Source: Massospora cicadina
Taxonomy: Eukaryota > Entomophthoromycota > Entomophthoromycetes > Entomophthorales > Entomophthoraceae
Assembly: GCA_022478985.1 (NCBI GenBank)
Contig: JAKSZP010009493.1
Location: 1 to 64,000 of the forward strand
Direction of reading: 5' to 3'
DNA length: 64,000 nt
Shown here: piece by piece, positions 53,571 through 63,834 of the stretch
Layout of the letters: the number at the start of each line of letters is the position of its first letter
Position numbering within the stretch: the first letter of the stretch is position 1
Made by a program: the position numbers and the translations under genes
Notes under the pieces: model-generated
Told to the model about the DNA's origin: nothing
Seen by the model: the letters and a program-made list of their open reading frames with translations, nothing else
The model's database searches: none

Positions 53571-54250
53571 TTACTTGACTGAAGTGGGGTGGGCCACTCA
53601 CGAATAGCCTTCTCCTCATATGGAGTTATCATGTGTCCTTGGTCAAACATGACGTTGCCCAGGAAAGTGACCTGGGGCTTGAAGAATTCACACTTGCTAA
53701 TCTTTAGCGTGAGGCAGGCTGCCCTTAACTTCTCCACCACTTGCCAAGTGTGTACCACATGGGACTCATGATCAGGGTAAAATACCAGGATATCATCCAT
53801 GTAGGCAACCGCGCATACCCCTAATAAGTCCCCAAATGCTGCATCAATGCGGCGCTGAAAGATAAGAGGAGCATTCTTAAGCCCAAAGGGAATGACCCAA
53901 AACTGGAATATTTCTTTTCCGGTACAGAATGCAGTTAACCACTCTTGTCCCTTCTTAATCTGAATCTGATTGAACGCATTGAGGCAATCCAGTTTGGAAA
54001 AGACCTTAGCCTTCTTACATATCGTGCAATCTGAGAATCCAAAGGTATGGTGTGTAGATCTGGTACTGTGACATTGTTGAGGTTCCCATAGTCTACATAT
54101 GGGTGTTGAATACCATCAGCCTTCTCAACAAAGCGAAGTGGGGAGCATACAGGGAGGTACGCTGAAAAATCGCGCCTTTGGCTAACTTCTCTTTCACCCA
54201 CACATCTAAAGCCTCTTCCTCCTGAACAGTCAATGGGTAAATAGGGAAAT
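53571..54250 (-). pseudogene. Reverse transcriptase of element G (YMDD retained)
   Basis: Starts in the tail of the protease frame (GAIFQRTSLYAPHFALLRR), then 54140-54060 ADGIQHPYVDYGNLNNVTVPD and PLDSQI. LKNAPLIFQRRIDAAF follows at about 53880-53820 and the active site YMDD at 53792-53803, then open 53800-53567: ILVFYPDHESHVVHTWQVVEKL and ISKCEFFKPQVTFLG. Two frameshifts. Confidence 0.92.
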
Positions 54251-54902
54251 AAATCCGCACCAGATCCACAGTGAGTTTGAACTCACAGTCATACTTGGAA
54301 TGATCAGGTAATGCATCAGCTGATGCTTCATCAAAAGAAGATTCCAAACCCTCCAAACAATAAGATAGGGGAAACTCCTTGGTGGGCTTCAGCATAGAGG
54401 CAAAGCTAAGGGTGTGAAAGTGGGGACAGTGGGGCAACACGCCCTGAGCGTTAGCCTCTGACAAAGGAACAACTAATGTATGACCATTCTTTAAAGTTAG
54501 AGATAGGGTATTCTCTTTCAAGCTGGTTCTAACGTCAAACTTCCGCCACCACTCTGCACCCAAAATGATAGGGTAAATGAGGTTTTTGATATCTTGGAAG
54601 TGATCAGACAAGTGGTACTTGACAACCTGATAGTCCACTGTCCCAATGACCTTCAGAGTGGGAATACCTTGGGATGCCCCTCCCCTGACCATACCACCTG
54701 GAAAGTAACTCAGCCCAAGGTAGTCGGCTAGGCTCTTGTCCATAAAGTTTTCAGTGGCACCAGTATCCACCAGAATAGTGGTGCTGAATTTCCCAAAAGG
54801 AGAGAAAAGTTTAGGAGTCATTAGAAAATACCTAGAATGGTCTTTATTTATAGCAGACAGCACCAGAACATCACCAACAAACTCATCATCTGGAATTAAC
54901 AT
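54093..54902 (-). pseudogene. Protease and RT start of element G (269-codon open frame)
   Basis: The longest open frame in the window. From about residue 40: FSTTILVDTGATENFMDKSL, an intact D-T-G-A aspartic protease site, then YPIILGAEWWRKFDVRTSL (the ILG..W stretch of sushi-type proteases). Residues from about 170 form the link to RT with YPLTVQEEEALDVWVKEKLAKG, the RT N-terminus. Family role: polyprotein cleavage. The start codon at 54902 is in mid-polyprotein and not a real initiation site. Confidence 0.9.
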
Positions 54903-54917
54903 GTCACCCTGGTATGT

Positions 54918-55150
54918 TTAAAAATCAAAGAATGGAGAGGGATATTTGGCCACTCTTAATACTGAGGCCACATATCCTACCATATCTTCAGCAGCGGCAT
55001 AAACATTGTTGTATTGTAAGAGCAGCTCCTTTTCAACTTCCTGAGTGCTGCTAATCATGGAAGAGGTCAAACGGGGATTTTCTGGGGTGATCTGATACAC
55101 AGGAGTAGGTTACATAACTCTGAGCCATGTGAGAGCAAATATGGTTCAGA
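54918..55150 (-). pseudogene. Gag-protease junction of element G
   Basis: Open 55100-54918: SSTQEVEKELLLQYNNVYAA and VASVLRVAKYPSPFFDF, leading into the protease. No zinc knuckle seen. The upstream part is separated by the solo LTR. Confidence 0.55.
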
Positions 55151-55155
55151 GGTAT
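55151..55155. repeat. TSD of solo LTR, left
   Basis: GGTAT, identical to 56341-56345. Confidence 0.92.
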
Positions 55156-56340
55156 TGTCAAAATTCAAGAAATTGCTTGCTTGATAAATCAAATCCTGCA
55201 TGGCAAATTGGGCTGAAATTCGGCTGGTGGATCCTTGATTTGGCCAGTTGCTTAAGGGTTCTAGAACCATTCAAAAATGAAATTGGCATATGAAAATGGC
55301 TCCAACCTTTCTGGCCGATTTTGGGTTTAATTTTCCCCTCATAATTGGGAACTTCAGCCAAGGCAGGCAAATTGGCAAGCTGGGGATCCTGAGATCCCAG
55401 CTTGCTGATACTATCTAAAAGTGAATTTAGATACAATTAAAATGAAGATAAAATAAATTAGCTTTTATTTTTGACTAGATTATTTGATAATGGACATTAG
55501 GCTAGGCACCGGTATTTATACCTCTAGGGCATCTCCTGGCCACATACAGAACAAAATTTTAACAGCTATTTTGCCACTCAGCTCGGCCTACAACTGAAAC
55601 CTTTTCTTAGGTTCATAGGTGGCAAAATACTCTAAAAATTGAGAGGATTTCAGGTACAAAAAAATTGCGATAAAAGCATGCAAAGTTTTCCTAAGATCTT
55701 CAGGATTTCAGTTTCATAATACTGCTGATGAAACACACCTTCTGTGAAACTTTGGCCTCAATTAAAGAAAATGACGCACCCCTAATTGGGATGTCAGCAG
55801 GACTCTTCCTCAATAGCACTAAGTAACCCCTTTTGGCTGGTCCATGTAAGTGCTATTGTGCCAATTACGCATATCAACATACAAATTTTCGCCCTAGGGT
55901 GGAAAAATTGATAACGTTGTTTGCTTTTTTACTTGCCCATGTGACTTTTAAATGTAACTTCAGGTCATCCCTGAATTATTTCATATACAATTGAATTGTT
56001 TGTGTTTTGATAATCAGGACTAGTTGTTGAGGGTTGGGCAGAGATAATTGGCCCAACTGTGCAAATGTATTCAGCCTGAGCTGCTGATAGAATAATTATA
56101 AAATTGACGTTGAGTTGATCAACCTGGCTGAGTAGTCGCAGAAAAGGTTAATCTAGATGTGCGGGAATATTTGGCATGAGCTTTAGTAATATAATTAATC
56201 CATGTAGCAATAATCGGCCTGAGCCATGTTGTTGTGCTAGGTTTAAAATGGATTATTAGTTAAAGCATTAGGTGGGAAAATCAGCCCATTTCTGTAGGTT
56301 GTCAAAGGGTTTATTTTCGAGTCAACCACAGAATTTGACA
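55156..56340 (-). repeat. Solo LTR of family A in element G
   Basis: 1185 bp on the minus strand, TGTCAAATTCTG to AATTTTGACA. It matches the LTRs of element A (for example the stretch with ATGCCCTAGAGGTATAAATA). Perfect 5-bp TSD GGTAT. A solo LTR arises by recombination between the two LTRs of an inserted element. Palindrome CGCCCTAGGGTG at 55890-55901 differs by one base from that in A. Confidence 0.95.
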
Positions 56341-56345
56341 GGTAT
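56341..56345. repeat. TSD of solo LTR, right
   Basis: GGTAT, identical to 55151-55155. Confidence 0.92.
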
Positions 56346-56783
56346 ACATAGTGTTTCCATTATAAAATGCATTTTTAGATGCAAACAACACTATTCTTAT
56401 AACAACAATAGAATGCCCAACTTTATCCAAGGCCAACACCCCCAGTCCCATCTGCACCAATTCTGCTGACATCAAATGAATGCGTTGTCAAAATAAAACC
56501 ATTTATTTAGATTGAATTTGAAAATTTTGTTGGAAAGTCAGGGAATGACAACTTTTGGACCCATAAACATCTGTATCCACCAAGTACAAGCATGAAGGGT
56601 GGGTACTTTCCAGTTGGAGGCAGCCAAAATAATGCTGAGATGCTCCAACTTTCATAAAAAAGAGTAAACAGTGGTGCAGCTGACCACAGCCAAGGCCCAC
56701 AGCTGGCGCCCACCATACACACTTTGGAAAAGTCTCACACTGAAAAAGTTCATGCACATAAAATTAAGAGGTTAATTGACTAA
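56346..56783 (-). pseudogene. 5' internal remains of element G (short gag)
   Basis: Open 56757-56503 (84 codons) rich in Cys, His and aromatic residues but without a knuckle pattern or known gag motif. With 54918-55150 this leaves only about 670 bp for leader and gag, less than usual, implying an internal deletion. Confidence 0.35.
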
Positions 56784-57628
56784 TGTAAAGAGAGTGTCTA
56801 TAACTCTCATGTTCCCAGCGTGGTAGTGCTTGATGCACAGGGCCAATGCTAGGGAACTAGCCGTTATTACAAAAGGCACTAGAGCCAGCAGAGGGTGCTG
56901 GAGCAATAATAATTTAAGTATATGAGTGCAATCTTTATAGTAAATAACCAGCCAAAAATGACGCGGTGCGCAGAGGGAGATGGGGTAATCGTCCCAGGTT
57001 GAGGGAACCTGGGTGAACCAATGGTGCACTAGGGGATAACCTAATCATATATAAAATGAATGGTTAATGTAGCACAAGACCTCCTTGAAGAGGTCCGCGC
57101 ACAGGATCATCAGAGATAACATAAGTAAAATGGGAAAAATGGGAAAATTTATTGAAAAATTCGATCAATAAGGAGTGTTGGTTGCAAAAACCATATTTAA
57201 ACAAAGTTGGGGTAATTATGGGTCTGCAGAAGTGGGCACAAGCCATGACGCTCCAATAGGCAAATGCTCCTATATGAATTGGTAGAATACACTGAAGCTG
57301 TCTTCACTTGAGTGATTGATTGAAGTTGTATTCTACCTGAACGCATAATTTTGCAACTGGAATTGGTTTCAAACCCTGTTCCCCAATCAAACGAATCAAA
57401 CCGTCTTTATTTAATAAATAGCTCACCCATTTTAACGCCAGGGCCAATACAAGGGGCTGGGCATGCTGCACCTCACTAATACCAACCTGAGCATATTTTG
57501 CTTGTACCAAGCGTTGGTCTAAAGTGCGCTTGAGGTCAGGAAGTGCCTGAAATTCACCTTCTGGGCCTCCTGCCGCCCAGCCTTATCCTTGTGGTTGGTA
57601 CCTACTATCAAGTCATGTACCCATGACA
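56784..57628 (-). repeat. 5' LTR of element G
   Basis: On the minus strand TGTCATGGGTACATGAC to CTCTCTTTACA, 845 bp; partner 50490-51339. Followed outside by the TSD ATACA at 57629-57633. Confidence 0.92.
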
Positions 57629-58260
57629 ATACATACTTGTCCCATTAAAGAAGGCCTAAGAGAAGTAGAATTCTATGAGGAAAAAATGGGCGAAGATGAC
57701 TCAGAGTATGCTAAAATCACTGATACCACATAATCATTCAACTGGGAAGAATTTGAATAATATAAAATTATTAACCAAATTTTTTTGAAAGAATTAAAAT
57801 GGCCAAACAGGCTCTAAAGTTGTCTGAAGCCAAGGCAAAGGCTTCAGTGGAAACAAAAATTTCGCCTGAATAGATCAAGGAAGACATGGAAGAACTTGCA
57901 ACAATGAGCAATTAATTCCCACGGAAAACCAAACAACTAATCCAAACAAAATGGATTTGGCAGAACCCGATTTGGAAGTAAATGTGGCAAAACAGGGGTT
58001 TGGCACCCCCCCCCCAAAAAAAAATTACATAGTACAATCCAATTGGTAGTGAAAGTTATATAAAGGAATGCACAAAAAACGTGGCCAATAAGAGCACAAA
58101 AGCTCACCTCAATAATAAATTGAAACCCAGAAAAATCTGGAGAGGAGCAAAAACAGTGATAACAAAAGGGGCAGAAGACACCACAGCATCTACTCATAAT
58201 TATGCCATCTCCAGTAAGGATGCAATGGTGAGTAATGAGGGCGAGAGAGTAGGGACGGGG
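57629..58260 (+). pseudogene. LINE ORF1, second part
   Basis: The first codons complete the knuckle (last Cys 57638-57640) and continue IKEGLREVEFYEEKMGEDDSE with a highly charged, probably helical region (57655-57780), then MAKQALKLSEAKAKASVETK in a shifted frame (57799-57860). Further on PPPPKK at 58000 and basic stretches. Likely RNA-binding ORF1 tail. A C10/A9 run at 58005-58024 is a probable slippage site. Confidence 0.55.
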
Positions 58261-58269
58261 CCCTGATAA

Positions 58270-59020
58270 CCGCTCCTGAGGCGCACTGGGCGTCTCAGTA
58301 GAGATAAGGACACTGAACATAGGGGGAATCAAGGCCTTAATGTCTTGGGCCAAGAAGTTGAGTCTCCTGCACAACCCACCTGTGACATCCTGGTGGTGCA
58401 GGAAACTCACCGTCCCCAGGGAAAGGAGGAGTCATGGGAAAACATGCTTTTTCTAACAATATCATTCTAGTTTCAACACTGTGGGGTGATAATACATGAA
58501 AAACAAAATTTTAATTTTATTAATAAAAATCTGTTTTGGATGGCTCATACTAGCTGTTACCTTCTCATGGCATAAAGAGGTGCACACAATTGCCAGTGTG
58601 TATGCACCAAACTGTGCAGCGGAGAATTGAGAGTTTTTATCAGCTCTGGCACAACTCCAGCTCCCAGAAAACACTTTTGTTATGGGAGACATGAACTGCT
58701 GGATTAACCCAGACACTGACCAATAGCCACACACAACGGAGACACCATAAGGGCAAATGGAACTTCGCGTGTTAAAGGTCACCTTAGGCCTTATATGATC
58801 CATTACCTAAACGGTCGCCCCTCCTGCAGAACATGACATGCCCACATGTGCACAACGGTGTACTTATTTCTATGTCATGAATAGACCTAATACTTTCACC
58901 GCTAATTTTCTATCACCAAATCTATAAATTCAAGACTACAAAAATCGAATTATATGACCACCAGCTAGTTTCATTGTCCTTTACTTCAGCGTAAACAATT
59001 ATCCAAGAACCCAGGTGGTG
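58270..59020 (+). pseudogene. LINE ORF2 endonuclease domain (APE type)
   Basis: IRTLNIGGIKALMSWAKKL at 58302-58360 is the start (family form LNIxGLxS). CDILVVQETHRP at 58382-58420 carries the catalytic Glu of LQE. VYAPN at 58600 and FVMGDMNCWINPD at 58675-58715 carries the GDFN-like Asp and Asn. DYKNRII..HDHQLVSL-like at about 58935-58985 is near the final S-D-H (here DHQLVS). APE endonucleases nick the target to prime reverse transcription. Several stops and at least one frameshift (58360-58380). Confidence 0.85.
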
Positions 59021-59599
59021 CAGGATACACCTAGAAAATTTAGCCAACTCAGAATTTCAATCCTGGGTGGAGGAAATGTCCTCACCTGGGACTTTCAAAC
59101 ACCTTTCTGTTCAGACCCACTGATCATCTGGTAAAATTTAAAAAAATCAACAATGCAACAGATTAAACATACAACATCAAGAAAATAAAGGGCAGCTTTA
59201 GCCATTTTAAAATACACCTTGGCCAAAATTAATCACCTGGAAACAATTTCCCACGCACAAGAAACAGCCCTAGATGTGGACATAAAATGGGCAGAGGTTT
59301 CTGCACTTTTTAACACCTTGATACGCGAACTTCAACACAGCGTTGGGGTTTGATATAGAGCTAAAACATAAAAGAAGGAGAAACTTGTTCAAGCTATTTT
59401 ATCCATTGATTTCATGCCCAAAAGAACATGGTAGCCTGCACACAGGGCGGAGGACCAGATACTTTTCATAGCGGAAACACCTGAAGAAGTCCCAACTAAA
59501 GTGCAATGGTTTTATACAAATTTATATAAATCTGACCCAGTTGAACCAGCAAAAATCAAAAAATTCCTTGAGAACGCACATATTGACACCGCGGCTCAA
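59021..59599 (+). pseudogene. LINE ORF2 linker between endonuclease and RT
   Basis: Helical-type coding stretches in one frame: ALAILKYTLAKINHLETISHAQE at 59195-59265, VDIKWAEVSALFNTLIRELQHS at 59278-59343, IAETPEEVPTKVQWFYTNLYKSD at 59470-59535. Typical of the region before the LINE RT where a growing FYxxLY phrase occurs. Confidence 0.75.
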
Positions 59600-60480
59600 A
59601 CTAATATGTAAATAACTTAATATCATGTGAGGAATTATGGGAGGCAGTGCATAGTGCACCACAAGGAAAATGCCCAGGACCTGATAGGCTTCCCTATGAA
59701 TTTTATAAAAAAATACATTACTAACATATCTAATATAATTTTAGCTTCCATGGATAAGTGCATTATGGAAACATGCCTTCTACCTGGAGGCAAAGAAGCA
59801 TACACAGTCACTCTATACAAAAAAGAAGGTAGACCTAACCTATCCAATTGGCGCCCAATATCCATCACTAATACTGACACTATAATATTCACAAAAATTA
59901 TGGCCAAACGATTAGAGAATATTGGAACTTATGTGATATCCCCATCACAATATGGATTTGTCTTAAAAAGATCCATAAGGGGACAATATTCACACAGCTA
60001 CAAATGTCTGCCAATCTAAAGCCTCTGAAGCGCTTGTCTTTTTATATCAACAGAAGGCATACGGCAGGGTGAACTGGACCTATCTCAGGGCCTGCCTTAA
60101 AAAATAAACTCCCAATTAAGTTCATAAACTGGGTGATGTTGTTCATAGAGTCAGCCACCATGGCTGTGCGCGGAGCAAGATTTTTAACTACCCTAGTTTT
60201 TCCATAGAGGGGACTCAAACAAGGGGACCCTCTAAGCCCTCAATTATATTATTTTAGTTTTTATTCCCTAATCCGGAATACAAATGCCCTTATCAACGGA
60301 ATCAATGTATATGGCCAACCACCAGTCAAAATTGATGACTTTCGCTGATGATTGTGTGGTGGGTATATCCAACAACCAGGATGTTCGCATAATTTAGAAA
60401 ATAATACAAGAATGCTCTTTCATAAGCAATGCATCACTTAATACTGGAAAAACTGAAATTATACTCCTGAGGAAATATAG
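59600..60480 (+). pseudogene. LINE ORF2 reverse transcriptase (FADD retained)
   Basis: EELWEAVHSAPQGKCPGPDRLPYEFYK at 59625-59705, then open 59627-60019 in another frame: TVTLYKKEGRPNLSNWRPISITNTDTIIFTKIMAKRL (59810-59920), QYGFVLKRSIRGQ at 59950-59985. GLKQGDPLSPQLY at 60208-60248 and LMTFADDCVVGISN with the FADD at 60341-60352. These are the ordered non-LTR RT blocks; the active-site aspartates are intact. Family role: target-primed reverse transcription. Confidence 0.92.
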
Positions 60481-61872
60481 ACCTATTGGCCGCCATCTGC
60501 CTTGGGTTAACAGACCAATATAACATCAAGACTCCTCAACATACATAGGAGGTGAAGATCATCAATTACACCACTGGAACTTCCCTTCACTACCAAACCG
60601 GCAGCTGGACCTGTCCGCCACTTGGGGATATGGTTAGAGGCAGGGGGTTACGCCAACACCATGATGGAAAATCAACTCCTAGATAAAGTTAAGAAAACAC
60701 ATTGCCCCCTTGCTTGGACATCAAACAGGTCTAACAGGACTTTTTATGATAGCCAATTCCATGATACTTTCAATCATATGGTTTATGGCCCATTCAATTG
60801 CTTTCTCATCGTCATTTTTAACAAAATATATGCCTTCATACAGGGATGGCTTTGGTCTAAACATAATACCCCTGTTCACCTTGAAAATTTATCTAGCCCT
60901 AGGAATGAAGGTATGGGACTAACTAATTACGTAGAGCAAGCGACCCCATATACTAGGATCCTGGATATCTCAGATGACTAGTCCATACCTTCCAGACATA
61001 CATTAGGCTAGAGCAGAAAGATCTAATTTTACAAGAGCACTCCAATTAAGAAATCCAGATCATCCAAACTCATTGACTAAGTATCTGGCATCTCATCCAA
61101 CCGCTTCAGGACCACATGGCACTTCTGTGCACTTAAAAAAATACTTCTAGCCATGAGAAGAGCAGAGTGGAAGATCCACATATGTGGCCAGATCATTCAC
61201 CGAGGTCACCCAAGGATAACTAAAATATAGGAAGTTAATGGCCAAATAGTCAGAGATAACATAATAAGCCAAAATCCAAGTACCATTTCCAGGATTAATT
61301 ACCTGAATCATATGGACATACCATACAGCTTGGAGACTTCAAATAATGGTCTGGAGATACACACCACTCACTAATACAACCCAGGATATGGGCACATGTA
61401 TGGAGATGCATGCGGAGAGTATATCACACAGCAGAACAATTAAACGCTGCCCACTCTTCATGCACAATATGTGGCCAATATGGAAGCTTAATACACTTCC
61501 TAGAACAATGTATAACATCAGTAGCTATTTGGAAAGAGGCCATGCGCCTAAGCCAAGACAATGGAAAATCATTAGTTTGGCTAATAACATGTTTGCTCTC
61601 AATATGATATCATCTATTCATCCATCTTTATGGGCGTTAATAGTAGCAATAGCACTATGGACAATCCATACTATAGTATTAGATTCATTTACAGGAGCAG
61701 CGTCTACCCTCCAAGAAGTCATCAATCGTTTACACTACCATATATTGGAACATTACAAGCATGGTTGTTTGGAAACATGGCCCCACGAAACAGAAGGATA
61801 ATTCGATCATGGGTCCCCATATTGTTCCTAAATATTGACTCATTGCTTCACTCATACTGCATCCAAGGATAA
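60481..61872 (+). pseudogene. LINE ORF2 C-terminal region with Cys-His cluster
   Basis: Open runs 60622-60981, 60710-60922, 61346-61801 and 61410-61607. The end has YHTAEQLNAAHSSCTICGQYGSLIHFLEQC (61425-61510): Cys-X2-Cys ... His ... Cys, the zinc-binding cluster typical of fungal Tad-like LINEs (also annotated as zf-RVT). W-K-E-A follows as in the family. Final stop near 61872. Needed for target binding in the family. Confidence 0.85.
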
Positions 61873-61990
61873 GTCATCATAAATCCCCCCTATTGTTCTA
61901 AACTTGGTGGTCCTGGAGACAACAATAGGGGCTATGAACCCTCTGGGGTCTCCTTAATTATTCACAAGTATTATTTTATCCTCATTATAT
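61873..61990 (+). other. LINE 3' UTR with strong inverted repeat
   Basis: CCCCTATTGTT at 61887-61897 and AACAATAGGGG at 61921-61931: an 11-bp perfect stem with a 23-base loop, 15 bases after the last ORF2 stop. A competing 6-bp pairing GGAGAC (61915-61920) with GTCTCC (61948-61953) also exists. 3' stem-loops are recognised by the RT of several LINEs; here inferred. Confidence 0.6.
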
Positions 61991-62158
61991 CAGAAGCGTA
62001 CGTCCCTGGTCAAAATTCCCAGAATAAATTGAATATTAATAAGCCTTATTATAAGTAAAAAAGAGCAATTGAGAGTTTTGAATTTACTGCCATCACCCTA
62101 TTGTTAAAATCCTGGTAAAACAGCACCTGCGAGAACCTACCAACTCCAGGATTCCAAA
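61991..62158 (+). repeat. Possible short LTR of unit H, copy 1
   Basis: Ends ATTCCAAAAA before TGTGCTCAATACAG (PBS-like, 62161-62174). The last about 150 bases align with 63670-63818 (TTGAATTTACTG against TTGAATTTATTA; CACCTGCGAGAA against CACCAGTGAGAA). Left boundary not determined. Confidence 0.4.
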
Positions 62159-62160
62159 AA

Positions 62161-63670
62161 TGTGCTCAATACAGTTTTAACCTGTACACCACAATTATTT
62201 GTAAAAAATGGAGAAAGTTCAAGGGAGGGATACTTTTTAACTCCCGTGTAAAATGAACCACAGTTAGCTACTATGGTACAGCAGCTAGCTAACGCTCTGT
62301 CATGCCTTAAAATACTTGACAGCGCCCTCCTATAGCTTCTTGTAAAGCTGCTCCCACTATGTCTACCTCCCCAAAAATACCATCACACACTTTTCAAACC
62401 TATTTTAAAAGACAAGTTTATTCCTAGTTAAGGTAGTATTGTGTCATTTAATATTTATATGAATCTGCTTAAATGGTGCGACAGAGCACCAAAAAATTAA
62501 TTACATCCTTCTTTGCTTACCATGGCTAGCCCAAGAGGTAATGGTTCCTCAAATGGCACCCCCCATACCTGGGCGGAAGTAAATGAAGAGCTTATTAATA
62601 TATGGCTTAAAGTAGAGGTTCAAAAGGAAGAAGCAGGCTTTTATGTGCTTTAGCACTAAAAGGGGAGATCACTCACCACTTTTGTTGATCAATTTTATAG
62701 TGAAGCTAGCCCTTGGTACTCGCAAAAATGTTACCTCTTTATGATGCCCTGCTGCCCTTCTGAATGGCTTAGTTTCTCACCCTTCCATAGCACGGCATCT
62801 ATCCTTATTAAAAGCCACCTCCTGACTATCTGTGATTTTAATGATGCTCTGCTAGAGGTTACAAATATCTATACCGCTGAGGCTACTTCAGGAATTGTGT
62901 TAAATCCACAAGTCCTAACCAGTGAGGATTTCTCAACCATAGCCCCTCCAAAGGAGTCCATGTTAATCCCTATGGCCCACCTGTGTTGGCTACCATCCCA
63001 AATCCAGTGCCTGCAGTGCGGCTTAAACCAGACAACCCTGTCAGACATTTGCCCTCTCAGCTGCAAAGAAAAAATTTTGTGTTGAAATCAGCTGAAACAG
63101 GTAAATATCAGTCATTTATGAGTTTGCAATGAATTTAAACGCGATTTTAATAATAACAATAAATAATAAAATAATAACAACAATAATAAAGATAATGATA
63201 TACTTGACTAAAAGACCCTGGTCAATTCTCAGTGGAACTCCGCAAATTAAGGTTACACATTTTTGAATAATAATCAGGCAGCAACCATAAAATCGAGCAG
63301 TCAGATTAGCCCAACCATGCTGTGGACCCTGGGGCATCCATCAAATGGTATTCCCCCAGCCACAACCAGGTCCCTTCAAGCAAATATGTGGAGACCACCC
63401 CCTTTTATGAGCATGGCAGGAATCCCCCAAGTTAAATTAATTTTCTCTGATGGGGATTTGCTGAAGTTCATTAAAACTTTACATCGTGGGTATGTATTGT
63501 CAACTGTTAATTCCTCATCTGTCATACAGCCAAGGCGAAGTGAGTATTTTGAGCTTTAATAGGCTAAATGTTCATGTTTTTTATTTGGACTGCAACAAGA
63601 CATTTCAAATTTATTCTTAAATCCCTTTGGCCATTGATACAACTAAATACTTATCAGTTGGATATTGAGG
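62161..63670 (+). pseudogene. Unit H internal region, gag-like only
   Basis: Not recognised beyond gag-like character. 62170-62360 aligns with 63830-63960 (VQQLANALSCLKIL against VKQFASTLSHLKEL). 62522 begins MASPRGNGSSNGTPHTWAEV, broken after AGFYVL by TAG. Then open 62741-63085 with a Cys-X2-Cys-GLNQT-like phrase (CLQCGLNQTTLSDIC). 63263-63559 (98 codons; PTMLWTLGHPSNGIPP) may belong. An AAT-rich microsatellite lies at 63149-63200. No RT or integrase between the two LTR-like ends. Confidence 0.4.
63149..63200 (+). repeat. AAT/AAC-rich microsatellite
   Basis: Imperfect AATAAC/AATAAT repeats, about 50 bases. Confidence 0.8.
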
Positions 63671-63675
63671 GGGGC
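63666..63675 (+). promoter_or_regulatory. Possible polypurine tract of unit H
   Basis: TGAGGGGGGC before the second LTR-like stretch; same style as PPTs of A-C. Confidence 0.35.
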
Positions 63676-63818
63676 ATTTACTTTCTTTTATTGCACTGAT
63701 AATATAATTCACAAAGAACCAGTTTTTTTATTAGTGCTTTATATTTGAATTTATTAAAAATCTTTGTGGAATCCAGTGGCATAAAGCACCAGTGAGAAGA
63801 AATCGGCTGGGTCCTACA
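63676..63818 (+). repeat. Possible short LTR of unit H, copy 2
   Basis: Ends GGTCCTACA, then three bases and TGGTGCTCATTAC at 63822-63834, the same PBS type as B and C. Partner at about 61991-62158. If real, LTRs of about 150 bp flank a 1.5 kb internal region. Confidence 0.4.
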
Positions 63819-63821
63819 AAA

Positions 63822-63834
63822 TGGTGCTCATTAC
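63822..63834 (+). promoter_or_regulatory. Primer-binding site after second H LTR
   Basis: TGGTGCTCATTAC, differing at one base from the site of elements B and C. Confidence 0.6.

Larger units (their letters stand above)
50490..57628 (-). mobile_element. Chromovirus-type Ty3/gypsy element G, minus strand
   Basis: LTRs 50490-51339 and 56784-57628 (850 and 845 bp) with perfect TSD ATACA. Minus-strand order: LTR, short gag remains, solo LTR insertion, protease, RT, RNase H, integrase, chromodomain, polypurine tract, LTR. Net 5.95 kb. The longest open frames in the window are here, but gag is too short (about 0.67 kb) and no PBS is visible, so the copy probably lost its 5' internal end. Confidence 0.93.

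Noticed and set aside
58005..58024. C10/A9 homopolymer junction as a programmed frameshift site of the LINE
   Set aside because: Homopolymers in decayed DNA are expected; no intact upstream and downstream frames to link.
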